Shown here: positions 48,346-62,820 of the stretch, in pieces
How the letters are laid out: every line of letters begins with the position of its first letter
Position numbering within the stretch: the stretch's first letter is position 1
Origin: Chiridota heheva
Lineage: Eukaryota > Echinodermata > Holothuroidea > Apodida > Chiridotidae
Assembly (NCBI GenBank): GCA_020152595.1
Contig: JAIGNY010001203.1
Span: 591,001-655,000 of the forward strand
Direction: 5' to 3'
DNA length: 64,000 bases
The notes under the pieces: model-generated
What the model was told of the DNA's origin: nothing
The model's database searches: none
Seen by the model: the letters and a program-made list of their open reading frames with translations, nothing else
Made by a program: the position numbers and the translations under genes

Positions 48346-48957
48346 CCAAACGAGGTTAGTTGTAAATGACTGCCAGATGCCTGAAAAATTATGCTTTAAC
48401 AAAAGCTATGTGACATTCAATGCATGGTGCCATCATGTCTCGCTTGATTACTGACATTGGCGAGGTCAAGGGTCAATTTGACCACAACTATGGTTACAAA
48501 ATACATTTTGTAAACATACCAAAATTTCTAACATTTAAACATTAATCTTTATAAATGTTAAGTTTAATTTTATTTGGCCGGAACTGAAAAAAGATTTCCT
48601 CAAATAATCTAAAACATAACACCCTACTAAAATGCAGTGTTTTGAAGTTTGACCGTACTTTGGAGAGCTCGTCAGATGATTTTACAGAGCGAAAAGTACC
48701 CCAGTAAAAACTTCGATAAAAGTAACTAAAATCATCGTAAAAACTGTTTTTGAGGACATGGACAGTTTTCACAAAGATCTTAAAACTGGGATTTTCCTGT
48801 TTTAACAAAAGGCTTAAATTAGTACAGCAGGGTATAGGATTGTGTCATACCCTCCGACGGTCAGCCATCACTGACGGGCTACAATACTATTGGCTGGCAT
48901 CAGTTCAAACAAAGAGTTTTCACCCAATGAGTGGAAACGATTGTGGTAAATTTATAT
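48346..48957. other. Stretch without recognised gene
   Basis: Short open frames only. No feature supported. Confidence 0.4.
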
Positions 48958-49037
48958 CCTAACTGATAAAATATCCCAACTGATAAAATATCCTAACTGA
49001 TAAAATATCCTAACTGATAAAATATCCTAACTGATAA
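48958..49037. repeat. ~18-bp tandem repeat (4-5 units)
   Basis: Units read taactgataaaatatcc. Confidence 0.92.
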
Positions 49038-51040
49038 AATATTTTGTCTGATAAATGCAAGACAAAAATTCATAGAAAATAAATGGTACTAATGTAAAGG
49101 GAATGCACACCACTGGGGTTCAATCCTTTTCATTACACATGATGGAATGTCTTCAAGAGACTTCATTGAAGAAAATATGTAAGGAACATACCATAAGCAA
49201 TCCTGCAAAATAATCTAAAACAAAACTTTAATCATAATAATCCTGATAATAATCCACGCACACTCAACAAAGTTCAGTACGTCAAAACAGCCATAAAACA
49301 TACAGTGGGTCCAAAATTAGCATTTTGGTTCGACTGGCCCGTGGGGCATATTTTCAACTAGCCCAATTTAATTTTGTAATAGCCCGACTTTTTACAGTAT
49401 CATTTAATCTTGTGATTTTATTGTAACGTTTCTGTTGCATTGTCATGCCACCCACTGGCAGTTCGACAACGTCAACATCCATTGTCACACCAGTCTTATT
49501 ATTATATTTCATGCAAAATAAATGATACACCAGACCAAATTAAATGTAAATGTAAGTCATTCATATGTATTTTGTACCTTAATTATATTACTGAATTAAA
49601 TCAACCATGCAATTAGAAGAATGTTTTATCAACAACGATTTGTTTAAATCAATTTATTTAGCAAAAGAGCTGAACATGGTTTTTCAATGTTCATTGAGGA
49701 GCTTCTCCAAAATGAGCCTATAAATACATGTGACCAAGTTTTCCTTTTCTAAAAATCAAGGAAAACATTGCACTTTTATGTTTCCAATATTTACAATACA
49801 GTTTCAAAGTCACCATTACTCCGTGGTTGTATATTTTATTTATAAAAGCATTGGGATATGTAGGTCACTTATTCACTACCAGTAACTATAATATTACACA
49901 AGACTTTCTGTCTTTTCACACGATGTACATACAGCGCAATTGGCATTCCCGTTAGCGCAATGATCAACAATAAAACCAAGCCATTCAAATATTAGTGTGC
50001 AGAGCTAGAGCTGAGCTTGGGCTCATTAACATAATCATGCTAAAGTTGATAAACCTGATTGGTTACAATACAACTGTCCATCTGTAAAGACCTCTTGTGT
50101 TCATGCCAAATAAGGAAGTTTCAGGGTGTTAACTTTAAGTCTGTGGAAGATTTTAGCAGGAAAAACTTCCGATACACGTGGAAGTGCATTCATGATAATA
50201 AGCTTCAGCCTCCGGGCCGGGCAGTCAGGCTTTGACTTTAACTATGGTAAAAAAATTCAAATGCGCAGTACAAAAAGCTGACGATCTGCGCGACATGATT
50301 TTTTTCAAAACAACATTGACACACTTATTAACCCCATGAAATAGCATTGTTCAAGGTCATTCCACAAAATAAGTTGTAAAATGAAAATCCCCTGTGATAT
50401 CATAATTATTAATATTATTTTGTATGAAAAGATTTTAATTGCCGGCGCAATTGAGAAGAACACAATTAAGGACCTGTATCAACATTTACTGTACATTAAT
50501 AGTGCAATGCAAATTACCTACTCACACCCCCGCGAATAAGTCAAGTTTTAATATTAAAGCCCTCCACGTACACACAGAGAAGTTGCACAATTATATTGAG
50601 ATCAGGGGAAACCCATTTATAAATCACGTTCCTGGTTGGGAGATATGTACAGTACTGTGATTCGATAATGAATGGATATGGGCGGAAATTTCTTGCGTTC
50701 ACTTGACGGGTTATGTTAATGAGCGCTAGCCTGGGCCTAGCCTAGTGCCTTCATGAGCACAAGCTAGCTGCCTTCCATGCATCCGATCCCAGATACCGTA
50801 GAAATGTTTGATGCATATGGACCCCTGGTAAAATGTGAAGGCAATAACTTTAGAAGGTAAAGAAAGATTGACACGAGAAGAAGGTTGGTAAGATGGTTTC
50901 GTGAATTGATGCAAACTTTAAAAAACAAACATAACAATTGAAATAACATTAGTTTACACAGGAGCATGATTTCCTAAACGGATAATAGAAGAAACAGTTA
51001 AACGTATAATCGTCACAACGTTACTAGCAACCTTGGGATG
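49038..51040. other. Mostly unassigned sequence
   Basis: Short open frames at 50,439-50,660 and 50,726-50,967 lack recognisable domains. No exon or element boundary is supported. Confidence 0.4.
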
Positions 51041-51109
51041 CCCCACCCCATTAAATACTCCGGGGGGAGGGGGAACTTCCATATGTGAGGTATATGTGCC
51101 ACCCGAGCA

Positions 51110-51430
51110 GATGCCTTTTTTGTAACAATTTCGTAGTGCAGGTGTCTTTTAAATTTAGTATATAAAAAAAACAATTGTACTGAAAAATTATTATTACTTC
51201 TTTTTTTTATAGAAAAATAAATTGTCTTTTTTCATCATTTTCGTAGTGCAGGTCCCAAAAAATGAGGTTTTACAGTGTTAATTTTGTACTACTGATTCAT
51301 TTTTACAATATTTTCATTGAATACTCATACTGCAGGAATCAAAATTTACTTCTTTCATACTGCGGATATCAAAATTGTATAATTTCATACTGCAGTTACC
51401 AAAAAATTTGTCATACTGTGGGTTGGTGGA
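51110..51430. repeat. Degenerate repeat around cat/gtactgcagg words
   Basis: Recurring tttcgtagtgcaggt and ttcatactgcrgnnatcaaaa units appear with irregular spacing. The array is weak but repeated at least five times. Confidence 0.5.
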
Positions 51431-52299
51431 CTGCACACCCCCTACCACTTTTAGTATAAAGTGCCCACCCCCCCCCTCCCCTCCCTTTCCCGAGTGAATA
51501 CTACCCAGCAATGATTCTTCCATGTGTCCACAAACACTGTAAACAAGTTTGGACACAAACTTTTATTTCTGGCAATCTGCTGCCCATACAGCACATTAGT
51601 AACAACTTCCGGCTTATGCAATGTAACGTGCATTCACCAACCCAACAAAACTTTATCCTTAGATAGTGCATTCAAGCTTAAAATTCTCACCCCCATGAAA
51701 GGTTGTGTCATGACCTAGAACTTCTCCTCCAATCTGATATGATATGATACAGCGTGGCCTACATAAAATTTTGAGAATTTGCCCATTTAAAGAATGTCCG
51801 AATTCTGATTGGAAAATACTGTGATATGATTAACAACAAGACGCATACATTTCTGTACATGTAATAATAGACCTGCACTTGAATGGAGGACCTCTACACC
51901 AACTGACTACAGCTAAAAGAGCTATTTTTAGCACCATTACGTATTGAAATCTGACTTTTTTGTAGACAAAAATTTACCTTTTGGGAGCTTTAATTAAAAA
52001 ACTACATGAAATATCTCTCATTAAAATACAAGTTTTATGAATCATACAAAAACAAAACTGCTCAAGCATAGCAGATACATTTTAACACAAAACTTTGTAC
52101 AGTCACATATGGGAGCTCAAGTACGATTTGACAAGCTCCACTCATTACTCTGTGTAATGGGTGGAGCAAAAAACTGTAAAATTATTTTCTGTCAAGTTAA
52201 AAAAGACACTAATATCTGAATATAACCAACTCTAGTTTACCTTCAAGTATTTTCATCTCCACTTACAGTAGCTTATGATTATATTTGTCGTCTTATTTA

Positions 52300-52575
52300 A
52301 TTTTATCCAACCACTTTATTACTTTTCCCCTTGGTATCTTTATGTGGGGGGGGAAGGAAAGGGTGGGGGTTCCTCTTTTCCTTCTATTTTCACTATTTCA
52401 CTTTTCTATACATTTATCTGTTATTAATTATTTATTTTAAGTTACGGTGGGATTTTTGTAAAAGCTCCAGCTTCTAAGCCCTTCAACCCATCTCATAAAT
52501 TGTTGTCATTTCATTATTAATATTGTAATATATGCATGAAAATGGAAAATAAATATAACAAATTAAAAAAACCTC
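52300..52575 (+). mobile_element. Possible LINE 3' UTR remnant
   Basis: The segment ends gaaaatggaaaataaatata followed by an A-rich tail, and is preceded by T-rich and G-rich UTR-like sequence. No ORF remains. Assignment rests only on the tail type. Confidence 0.25.
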
Positions 52576-52669
52576 ACATCCTCCTTTCAACAGCTAATGT
52601 TGAACCATTCCAAACAAATTGAAGTTAAATACTGTTGTACAATACAATTTTGGTTTTTTTTTTAATGCA

Positions 52670-53215
52670 CTAGTCAATTGTGTGACTCACCCCTAAACCC
52701 CACACAAGGTGAGCCATTGCACCAAAGTGAGTGACCAAAACATGTACATTGACACACCCCTCAGTCACTTATTGTAGGTGACTAATATTTTTGTGTGAAA
52801 TGACTTACCCCAAATCACTCACCTCTGTAAAAAGTCAATGCGTCTGAAGTTGGTTTGGTTCGTTGATGTTTAACGGCACCGAGACAGGAACCGCGGCAGT
52901 CAGGGTCAAATGTGCCAAAAAGGTGTTAATAAATTATTATGTAAGACTCAGAGTTAGGATGGTGAGGAGATGGAAGGTTTGTAAGGGAGATGAGGGGGAA
53001 AAGCAGAAAGAAAAGAAGAAAAAAACTTTTGGTGACAAGAAAGAGGTATGCAAGGTATGTAAGGTGTAGAAAGGGGGGTTCTGAAGTAAATTGACTCACC
53101 CCAGTCACTTTGGTGACTGACAACTTGGTACAATGGCGCACATGTGAGTCACTGTTTCATATGTCAATGACTCACCTTTGACTTACATTGCTGGGGGTGA
53201 GTTATACAACTGACA
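52670..53215. repeat. Region of repeated tgactcaccc words, split by a LINE tail
   Basis: Words such as gtgactcacccc, ttgactcacccc, gtgagtcac and atgactcacctt recur on both sides of the insertion at 52,851-53,079. At least four are perfect TGACTCA/TGAGTCA. This could be a degenerate repeat or an AP-1 type site cluster. Confidence 0.5.
52851..53079 (-). mobile_element. LINE-tail insertion with 8-bp target duplication
   Basis: Flanked by TCTGAAGT at 52,843-52,850 and 53,080-53,087. The left end (gttgatgtttaacggcaccg, gtcagggtcaaatgtgcc) matches the 3' ends of related LINE copies, so on the minus strand the element ends tgccgttaaacatcaac. It is a short 5'-truncated copy. Confidence 0.8.
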
Positions 53216-55253
<2,038 letters not shown>

Positions 55254-55340
55254 AAACAAAATAGAAAAAATGACAATGTCTCTAGCCAACATAATTCTTT
55301 ATAAACCAAATATTTCGAAAACTCGTAAACATATATTGAA

Positions 55341-56145
55341 TTAAACTGTACGGAGATCAGGGAAGCTCATTTGTTCATTGTTAGCTTTATGTTTTTTTAT
55401 TTCATTTACTCTCTCTGCGTACCAGGCTATTTTCTTTAGGTTTTCAAAATTGTTCGTACCATAAAGGTTTGTTTTGCTCATATTCATTCCAATAATGTTC
55501 TTAAAGTAGAAACATTTAGAAATATGTTCAGTAGTATCTTCATGGTCACAAAATTCACAATTTATATTAGGGTAGCTGTTCTTGTAATTGGCTTTAACTT
55601 TAGTAATATTCAGCCTTAATTTGATTATAGTAAGGGTTTCCATTGTTTTCAACTCTGTAATATATTTCTGTCTTTCAAAACCATGTTCTAGTTTAAATCT
55701 GAGTTTGCTAGTTTTTTTTCTTTGATCCATTTTTTCTATTTTATCAGTAATTTTCTTTTTAAGTTCTTTCTTCCATTTGCTTTTTCTCTTTTTCCGAACA
55801 TTATTTATATCGATATCAATTCCGTAATTTCCTCCTATGTATCTAATTTCATGATACCAACATCCAGGATATCTTTTATCTTTTTGTTCAATAAGTATTT
55901 TTCTTGTTGTTCTACTTTCGTCTGAGTTGAGTAAATAGTGAGTTTCTTGTAATGAATAATTTGTAATTTGGCCAAAAACCTGCTTCTTTCAAAAGTTCCC
56001 AATATAATGTTGCACTACTTAAGTTGAAGATGCGGCAAATCATTCTTTTTTACAGATTTTCAAGAGCATGTACTTCCTTTACTGATAGATTAATCCAAGT
56101 TTCCATATTATATGCGAAGGCTGGAAATGTACTGAGTTCTAAATT
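55341..56145 (-). mobile_element. LINE fragment, ORF C-terminal region
   Basis: Minus-strand translation reads FAYNMETWINLSVKEVHALE (near 56,110), ICRIFNLSSATLYWELLKEA (near 56,020), ILIEQKDKRYPGCWYHEIRY (near 55,870), KLRFKLEHGFERQKYITEL, LRLNITKVKANYKNSYPN and CEFCDHEDTTEHISKC, then a stop at 55,341. The order YxxETW, PxxTPYW-like, and a CxxC...H...C knuckle is the post-RT region of non-LTR elements. The last 200 or more codons are almost uninterrupted, so the copy is fairly young. One frameshift lies near 55,990. Confidence 0.8.
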
Positions 56146-56194
56146 ACATATCACGTAATATTACCACAAAGAAAAACTTTTGGGGATCGCGTTT

Positions 56195-56325
56195 TTTTTT
56201 TTTTATGTGGAGGGCCTAGGGAATGGAACAAGCTACCAACTGACGTTAAAACCTCTAGTAATTTTAACATTTGAAAAAAGAAACTCAAAACTCATCTTTT
56301 CATAATGTTTTTTGGAAATTTTATA
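56195..56325 (+). mobile_element. Short CR1-like LINE C-terminal remnant
   Basis: Translation gives GPREWNKLPTDVKTSSNFN, an in-frame stop, then KKKLKTHLFIMFF. The W N x LP...FKKxLKxHLF pattern is typical of the end of CR1-group ORFs. Confidence 0.5.
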
Positions 56326-59300
56326 TATTAAGTGCAGTTATTTTTAAGTATGCAAAGTGCCGCTAATTGCGTATTTGTTTTGTAGTAGTGGGAGCTATAT
56401 CAGAACTAATGAATTAATCAAATATGGGGTATTTTGAATTGTTTGATTTTTCTGTTACACTTTCTTCAATCTGTCAATAAAAAGATCAGTTATGATACGT
56501 GGATTAAACATATTTTAAAATTTGAAATAACACTTTTTTAGCTGTATAGGGGCACCTTTTAAACTTTACAAAGAAGATGGGGGAGAGCACGTCAGTTTAT
56601 GTTATGACAATGACCCGGGTCCAAATAGTAAGACATGCCCTACATAGCCCATTTCAAAGATGACCCACTAATGAAATTTGGGGTGGCTCGTACTCTCTAC
56701 AAAGGCTCTGTTTTAAAGAGTTTTTACAATTTAGAAGCTTGGAAAACAAAAGCATATAGGCAAAGCGAAGGATTTTTAAGTATGAAAAAGTCAGAAATGT
56801 ACCCAACCTTGTCTTTAAGAAAATAGCGAACATATATACGCGCAAAGCGCGTGAAATTTAACAATTTTAGTCTTTTTAGGGAGATATTTGTGTTAATTTC
56901 TTTAATGAAAAAAGTCTTTTTGAAAAAAATTATTTTTCAATGTTTGAAAGGGCACGTTCCTTCTCTAAAAGGCACTTGTCCTCTTTAAACTCTTAAAAGG
57001 GCACTTTTCCTTCTGAAAAGGGCGCTGTTCGCTCAGAAAAAAGGCACTTTTCTTCTCTGGAAAAGGGCACTTTTTAAGCTTCTGAGGAAGTGGGGGGGGG
57101 AACGTACCCCCTGTGCCCATGGTTATGCCTCCTTTGAGGAGGAGAGATATAAATGGGAAGCTAGGGGCAGGGGGGGGGGGAGATAAAGGAGGGCCCGAAA
57201 GCTAAGCGAACAGGATAGCAATTGCAACAGGATAGCAATTGCACTCATTTGAGTTGGGTTAGAGATAGGTGAGGGTAAGAGTTCATAATTTACGCCAATC
57301 AAGAAAATTTGTACCATTGATATTTTGCATGCCGAGAAAAAATATTCGCGGCCCGTGATGAAGGAAGGGGAGATGGGGGAGGGGGGAAGCAAATGGAGCA
57401 AATAGTGGTGACAAGAGTGGATACAGAGGCGGGTGGAGTAGATGGAGACGCAAGTGGAGAGGTGGAGGGTTAATAAGAACGGCAAAATAATCCTCTCGTT
57501 CTGTCGTTTTACTCCTTTGACATTCTGAGGGACCCGTTCCTAGCTAAGTTGGGCAGAAATATATGGTCTTGAATTCATGAGAATTTGGGCCTAGTGAAAA
57601 ATGAATGGACACTTAAATAAAGAAATCTTTCTTGTTTGCCAATTCTACAAAGATATAAACGATTTTACGTCTGTTTAGACAGACGTTATCCTTTTTGATG
57701 CAAAATAAGAATTCTTTCATTTAAAATAAGGTATACATTTATATTCATTATGTTAAAACACGTCAATATTTGTTTTAAAAAAAATAATTTCGAAGATGTA
57801 AACCACAAGTTGTTATTGATTGAGTTATATCTATTTATATATTATAATCTTGATAAGTCATGTAAATATTTCCCTTTAAAGTGGCTTACAGTTATGTAAT
57901 TCTTGAATAAATTAGTATTGAATATAAAATAAAATGAGTTTTCGTTGTTGTCCTCAGGAAAAGTGCCCTATTTTGCTAATACCATGGACTATTGCCGAAG
58001 AATTTCTTATGTTTTAAAAAGGAATATGGGACAAGGCCAGGGCAACGGTGGCGTACTGAGATGCATCCCTCTCCCCCACAAAAAAATCCATCAATAAAAT
58101 TTACGAAATAAAGCTTTAAGTTGGCTATTGTTATAATCTTCTTTCTTTTTGTAAAATACAAATCGTGAATAAATTTTATGAAACATAACCTTTTTATTTA
58201 TCTTCAATCAATTTGTTCTTTGTTAATGGCATGAATGAACCACGCCCACCTGCCCACTTTCGTATCAGTTGTTACCCAGGAGGTCCTCGAAGCAGGGACC
58301 TGCTATTTGCTCGAAGTCACAGTTTCCAGGGTATGACAGGCAAGTCCATGTACTTATGTAGGGGGCCTAAACTAACGCGCAGTTCTCAGATTTTTGTTTT
58401 CTTTCACAAGTGTGTATGATTGACTGCACGCACAACTGTACGCGCATAGGTGTGTGACATATACCAAGCCCGGAGCTACGATCTAATTACTGTACTTATA
58501 AAAGGCACGTCATAGCCTTTTTTAACATACTAACTAGAGGCCAAATTACCCCCACTCCGTTATTCCCCCACCCCCATTCCTTTATCCCCCCCATTCCGTT
58601 ACCCCCTTCCCTATTCCTTTATTTCCCCCAGTGGTGAGTTTTTGACCCCAGGAATATCTTCCTATGAAATAAACATATTAAGACTTTTAAGATAATAAAT
58701 AATAAATTACGATCGTCAACTCACAGGGCCGTAGGAGACTTCAAATTATTCCGGGGGAGGTGGGGATGGGACAGTTACGTAAGTAATATGATCGGTACAT
58801 ACATAATGATATGAAATGCTACTTTACTTATATATCTTACTGTTCTAGTAACTCCTCCCCCCCATTCCCCATCCCCATCACCACATATACAGCTAGGGCG
58901 TGTCTAGCTTTTCATTTCTAGGGGCTTAAGCCTGCCCCTATAAAACATATTCAGGCCCCTGACGCAGGTTTAAGATTCTGGAGCCAGGACAGAGGTGCAG
59001 GAAGTTGAGGGCATTCCCTCTCCCCCAAATGGTTCTTCTTCCCGCTTGCATGCTTGCTTCCCAGTTGTGAGGATAAGTTATTGATAACACATAAAATTGC
59101 CAACATTTGCTTACAATTTCTCAAAATTGACAGTGATATCCGGCAATTGAAGAAAATTTCCAGGAAATTATGTAAAGTAAATGCTGGAATTTGAAGAAAA
59201 TTTCACGAAAATGAAGGAAAATTCAGATGAAAAAGTAAAGACATTCATATTGTTTAAAAAAAAAAAAATCTTTTTTTTTTTGGGGGGGGGAGAGGGGTGG

Positions 59301-59520
59301 TATTTACTTCTCTATGGTTTTTGGTTTGTAGACTCCCCAATTTGAAGGGAAAAAAATGATCCAAATTGAACAATTTTTGGTCCAAAATTGAAATGTTTTG
59401 ATCCACAATTGAAAATTTTAAAATTAAGGATAATTCAGTCAATACGATTATAAAACATTGCCAACATCCGTTTTCTTTATAGTTCATTTTTTTTTTTTGG
59501 AAGAGGGGTGGGGTTTTTTT
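56326..59520. other. Mostly unassigned sequence with low-complexity tracts
   Basis: Contains a short ~30-bp repeat at 56,948-57,078 (aaaagggcacttttccttct type), a G-rich tract at 57,160-57,182, a dispersed repeat at 57,225-57,365, a C-rich block at 58,545-58,635 (ccccattccgttaccccc type), and homopolymer T/G runs near 59,270-59,290. No gene was recognised. Confidence 0.4.
57225..57365. repeat. Dispersed repeat related to 28,205-28,320
   Basis: Starts with a short duplication of acaggatagcaattgca, then ctcatttgagttgggtta and ends in gaaaaaatattcgcggcccg. Matches the copy near 28.2 kb. Confidence 0.55.
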
Positions 59521-59523
59521 TTT

Positions 59524-59735
59524 TGGTCAAAATTCATAAATGAAACAACATGTTAACAAAAAAACAGTGATTATATTATACTTATAAGAGGGGTGGGGGT
59601 GGGCTACGGCATTTTTAGGAGGCCCAATAGGCCCCCTACACACGCCATGCACTGCCCTTATACACATTGGTCAAAATTCATAAATGAAACAACATGTTAA
59701 CAAAAAAACATTGTGGTGATTATATTATATACAGT
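59524..59735. repeat. Direct duplication (two ~65-bp copies 147 bp apart)
   Basis: Both copies contain tcaaaattcataaatgaaac, aacatgttaacaaaaaaaca and gtgattatattata. Copy 1 starts at 59,524 and copy 2 at 59,671. Confidence 0.85.
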
Positions 59736-59789
59736 TGATAATTGACAATAATCGTCACATGTACTTCAAGCATCCATCGGCAATTGATG

Positions 59790-60600
59790 ACTACTTTGTT
59801 AACAAAAATTTGCGTTGACTTTGAATCTCATGTACATTTTTGTTGCAGATCTCGGTTGTTGAACTTTCCACATGTGTTTTTCCTGGACTGCCCACAAATG
59901 TATTTGCAATACAAACCAAATCCCAAATGTCTGTCATTTCTTTATAAACGTACATCGTCATTAGATGATTCAATCTGCAGTCACTTGTTGTTGAACGTAG
60001 GTACGTCTTTACTATGCGGACAGCGGGAAATGATCTCTCACTAAAAGCATTTGTAGCAGGCATAACAAAGACTAGCTTTGCCACGATAACAACTTCTGAC
60101 AAAAGTAGGCAGCGAGGACCATCCGAAGATTTTGACTGTTTCCGATAGTAAAGTTAGTTGAGTTTGTAGATAATCAACATTTACCTGTTAACATCGTCAT
60201 TGTGTTCTCTAGTGACCAATTTCAGCTCTGTCTCACCCCAGCTCTGGCTCACCCCGGATAGATTTAAATATAGTAATTTGCTTAAGATCTTTGTATCTCT
60301 TAAAATCCGGTTGTCCAAACCTGTCCTTGATACGCTGGGCTATGGTATCAAATGTCATGAAATACAATCAATGTCCGATAGTGCTCTTTGGCATCGGTTG
60401 GGTAGTGATATGAAGATGCCGAGCCGCTCTCGAATCTCAAATTCCCGCTTCCGTGGGAGTTTTGGCTCAGCCTCAAGTCTTCTATTTTGTTCAAGGTGTG
60501 CGCCCAAAAAAGTTCAAAGAAGGAATTAGCTGTGTCTTTTTCAAGCGTCTTCACACCATCGTTAGCCAAACTTAATTTAAGCTGCTCGCAGAACAACTTA
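59790..60600 (-). pseudogene. hAT transposase remnant (C-terminal half)
   Basis: Minus strand, in order: FFELFWAHTLNKIEDLR and YHYPTDAKEHYRTLIVF (60,590-60,360); in another frame DTIAQRIKDRFGQPDFKRYK (near 60,310); then the dimerisation block LVFVMPATNAFSERSFPAVR and IVKTYLRSTTSDCRLNHLMT (near 60,080-59,960). This matches the C-terminal half and hAT dimerisation domain of TTF-type/ZMYM-like hAT transposases. Frame changes between blocks and loss of the N-terminal part show that it is inactive. It lies directly beside a LINE RT fragment on the same strand. Confidence 0.85.
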
Positions 60601-60604
60601 AATT

Positions 60605-61905
60605 ACACTTTCGGTGTAAACGTTAATCCTAAGTAATTAAACATTTAAACAATTTCAAGAAGTTTACTTTAAAAATAAAATCTCTCGTTTTTAGCTAAAT
60701 GGTCACGTTGCCCTTTCTGAATACCACAATTTTACTTTTATCGCCATTTACTATGAGTTCATTTTCGGCACAATATGAATTAAATATATCTAAGAGTTTA
60801 CATACTAAGAACAGAAGGAGTAAGCATCAACAGTAAGAATAACTAGATCGTCAGCATATAAGAGACAGCTGATATCCTTATTTTCAATCTTCACACCGTG
60901 TTAAGTAGATTCGGCGAAATAATGTTCTAAATCATTTATGAATAACGAGAACAAAAAGGTGAACAACTATCACCTTGTCTCACACCTATAGTACACTTAA
61001 AAACCGAAGTGAGACCATATTTACATTTAACACATCATTGTAAATTTGTAACAGCATTCTTAAAAGAAACGTCCTCTCACACCCATATCATAAAGTTTCC
61101 TGAACATAATATTTATATTACATTATCGAACACACCTTTAAAATCAATAAAGCAGCATAACCTTTACCTTTGGTTCACTTAAAGCTCTAGAAATTATTGT
61201 CTGAATAACAAAACAACTATCTAATGTTGAGAAATTACTCCGGAAACCTGTTTGTGCTGGCGTAATGATATTGCTATCATCACACCGACAAATAAGACGA
61301 TCACAAATATTGGTAAACAACTTACTTATAACTGTATAACAGATAAATGAGTTATTGGCCTGTAGTTACTGTGAATCTTTGCACCCTTTCTTGTACACTG
61401 GGGTATACCCGCTCGCCATTGATCAGGAGAGACACCAGTGGTAAAACATTTCTTGAACAGGTTACACAGTATATTAATGAATTCAGGAGAAGAATTTTTA
61501 ATGATATCGGAGAGAATAACATCAATGCCACACGCCTTACCACGTTTTAAACTTTTCATAACCGTCATAACTTTATCGTGATGTATATCTGCCTTTAATG
61601 TCTTCCAGGATAAAACATCATTGTACTCAAAGCACCCATAATCGTTATCATCAGAAACATTGTTGTAACCAAATTCAAATTGCATCTTGAAATAGTCGAA
61701 CCATTCCCCACTTGATATAAGGTTACTAGCAGACTAGTAACGGGGTTATTAACTTAAAAAAAGGACCAAAATCTTTTATCATTTTGTTTTGCATAATTAA
61801 TCAATTCCTGTGATTTACCCTCGTAATGTACTTTCTTCTTATACTTGATATACGCATGATAATCATTTCTTATAATGCAATACACACCTCTGAAGGAAGA
61901 CCAGT
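60605..61905 (-). mobile_element. CR1/L2-like LINE reverse transcriptase, decayed
   Basis: Minus strand: pre-RT YKKKVHYEGKSQELINYAKQ (near 61,820); VMKSLKRGKACGIDV (near 61,530); ILCNLFKKCFTTGVSPDQW and HSNYRPITHLSVI (61,470-61,330); PAQTGFRSNFSTLDSCFVIQ in a shifted frame (near 61,230); and a catalytic core SCLLYADDLVILTVDAY with intact YADD at 60,847-60,858, followed by NSYCAENELIVNGDKSK. There are several frameshifts and stops, and neither endonuclease nor C-terminal tail is seen. It directly precedes the hAT remnant. Confidence 0.85.
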
Positions 61906-61924
61906 AGTCTTAATTCAACATTTG

Positions 61925-62415
61925 ACATGTTTGAACACTTTTCATCTGTGAAAAAAGGGCTCTTTAAGTCATCTGTGAAAAAAGGGCTCTTTAGGTCATC
62001 TGTGAAATAATTAACGAAGTTTTTATCAGTAAAATGGACACTTTTCATCTGTGAAAAAGGACACTAGTTTATCTGTGAAGAAAGGCCTTTTTCATCTGTG
62101 AAAAAGGACACTTTGATCTGTGAAGAAAGGCCCTTTTCATCTGTGAAAAAGGACAAGGGCCTTTTTCATCTGTGAAAAAGGACACTTTTATCTGTGAAGA
62201 AAGGCCCTTTTCATCTCTGAAAAAGAACACTTTTATCTGTGAAGAAAGGCACTTTTCATCTGGACATTTTAATCTGTGAAGAAAGGCCCTATTTATTCGT
62301 GAAAAAAAAAAAACACTAATTTATCTGTGAGGAAAGGCCCTTTTCATTTGTGAAAAAGAACACTATTCATCTGTATTACAAGGCTCTCTTCATCTCAGAA
62401 AAGGACACGTTTGTG
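61925..62415. repeat. ~22-bp repeat array, left part
   Basis: Alternating units catctgtgaaaaaggacact and ttatctgtgaagaaaggccc form a dimeric ~44-bp period with many variants. Related units resume at 62,821. Confidence 0.88.
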
Positions 62416-62550
62416 TTACCGACTTTCTGGCAATGCAAATGTCACAGGGAAGGGAACCCTTTCAACATTTTATGGTTGATAGATTGGATTTAACGGCATC
62501 TTAATCTGTTAATAGAGAGCATATAATTAACATTTTGAAGGGCACTTTTC

Positions 62551-62820
62551 TCCTACTGTGGTGTAGCGGTTATCATACATGTCTACAGACCACGAGGTCC
62601 TGAGTTCAAGCCTGGGTTGGGTAGACACGCCAGTGCACCACAACTGGTAATCAAAGTCCGTGGACATTGACTTGGTTGTCGATGTTATGTCTGTCCGTAC
62701 GTCGTACTTGTGTTCTCGTCCGGGTCGTATTAAGCGTTTCGTGATAGCATTGTTACTATCATAACCGATTACGCAGGCGACGACCCCGTCATTGTAATTG
62801 TGTGTTCAATCGTCGTCGTC
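62551..62820 (+). mobile_element. tRNA-derived SINE with head, 10-bp target duplication
   Basis: Flanked by GGCACTTTTC at 62,541-62,550 and 62,821-62,830. The head has an A-box-like tgtagcggttatc and a B-box-like gagttcaagcctgg about 35 nt later, nearest to tRNA-Val by eye. The body starts at cgccagtgcaccacaactgg (62,628) and ends in a cgtcgtcgtc tail. The body is shared with the headless copies at 16,756 and 39,923. Confidence 0.88.
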
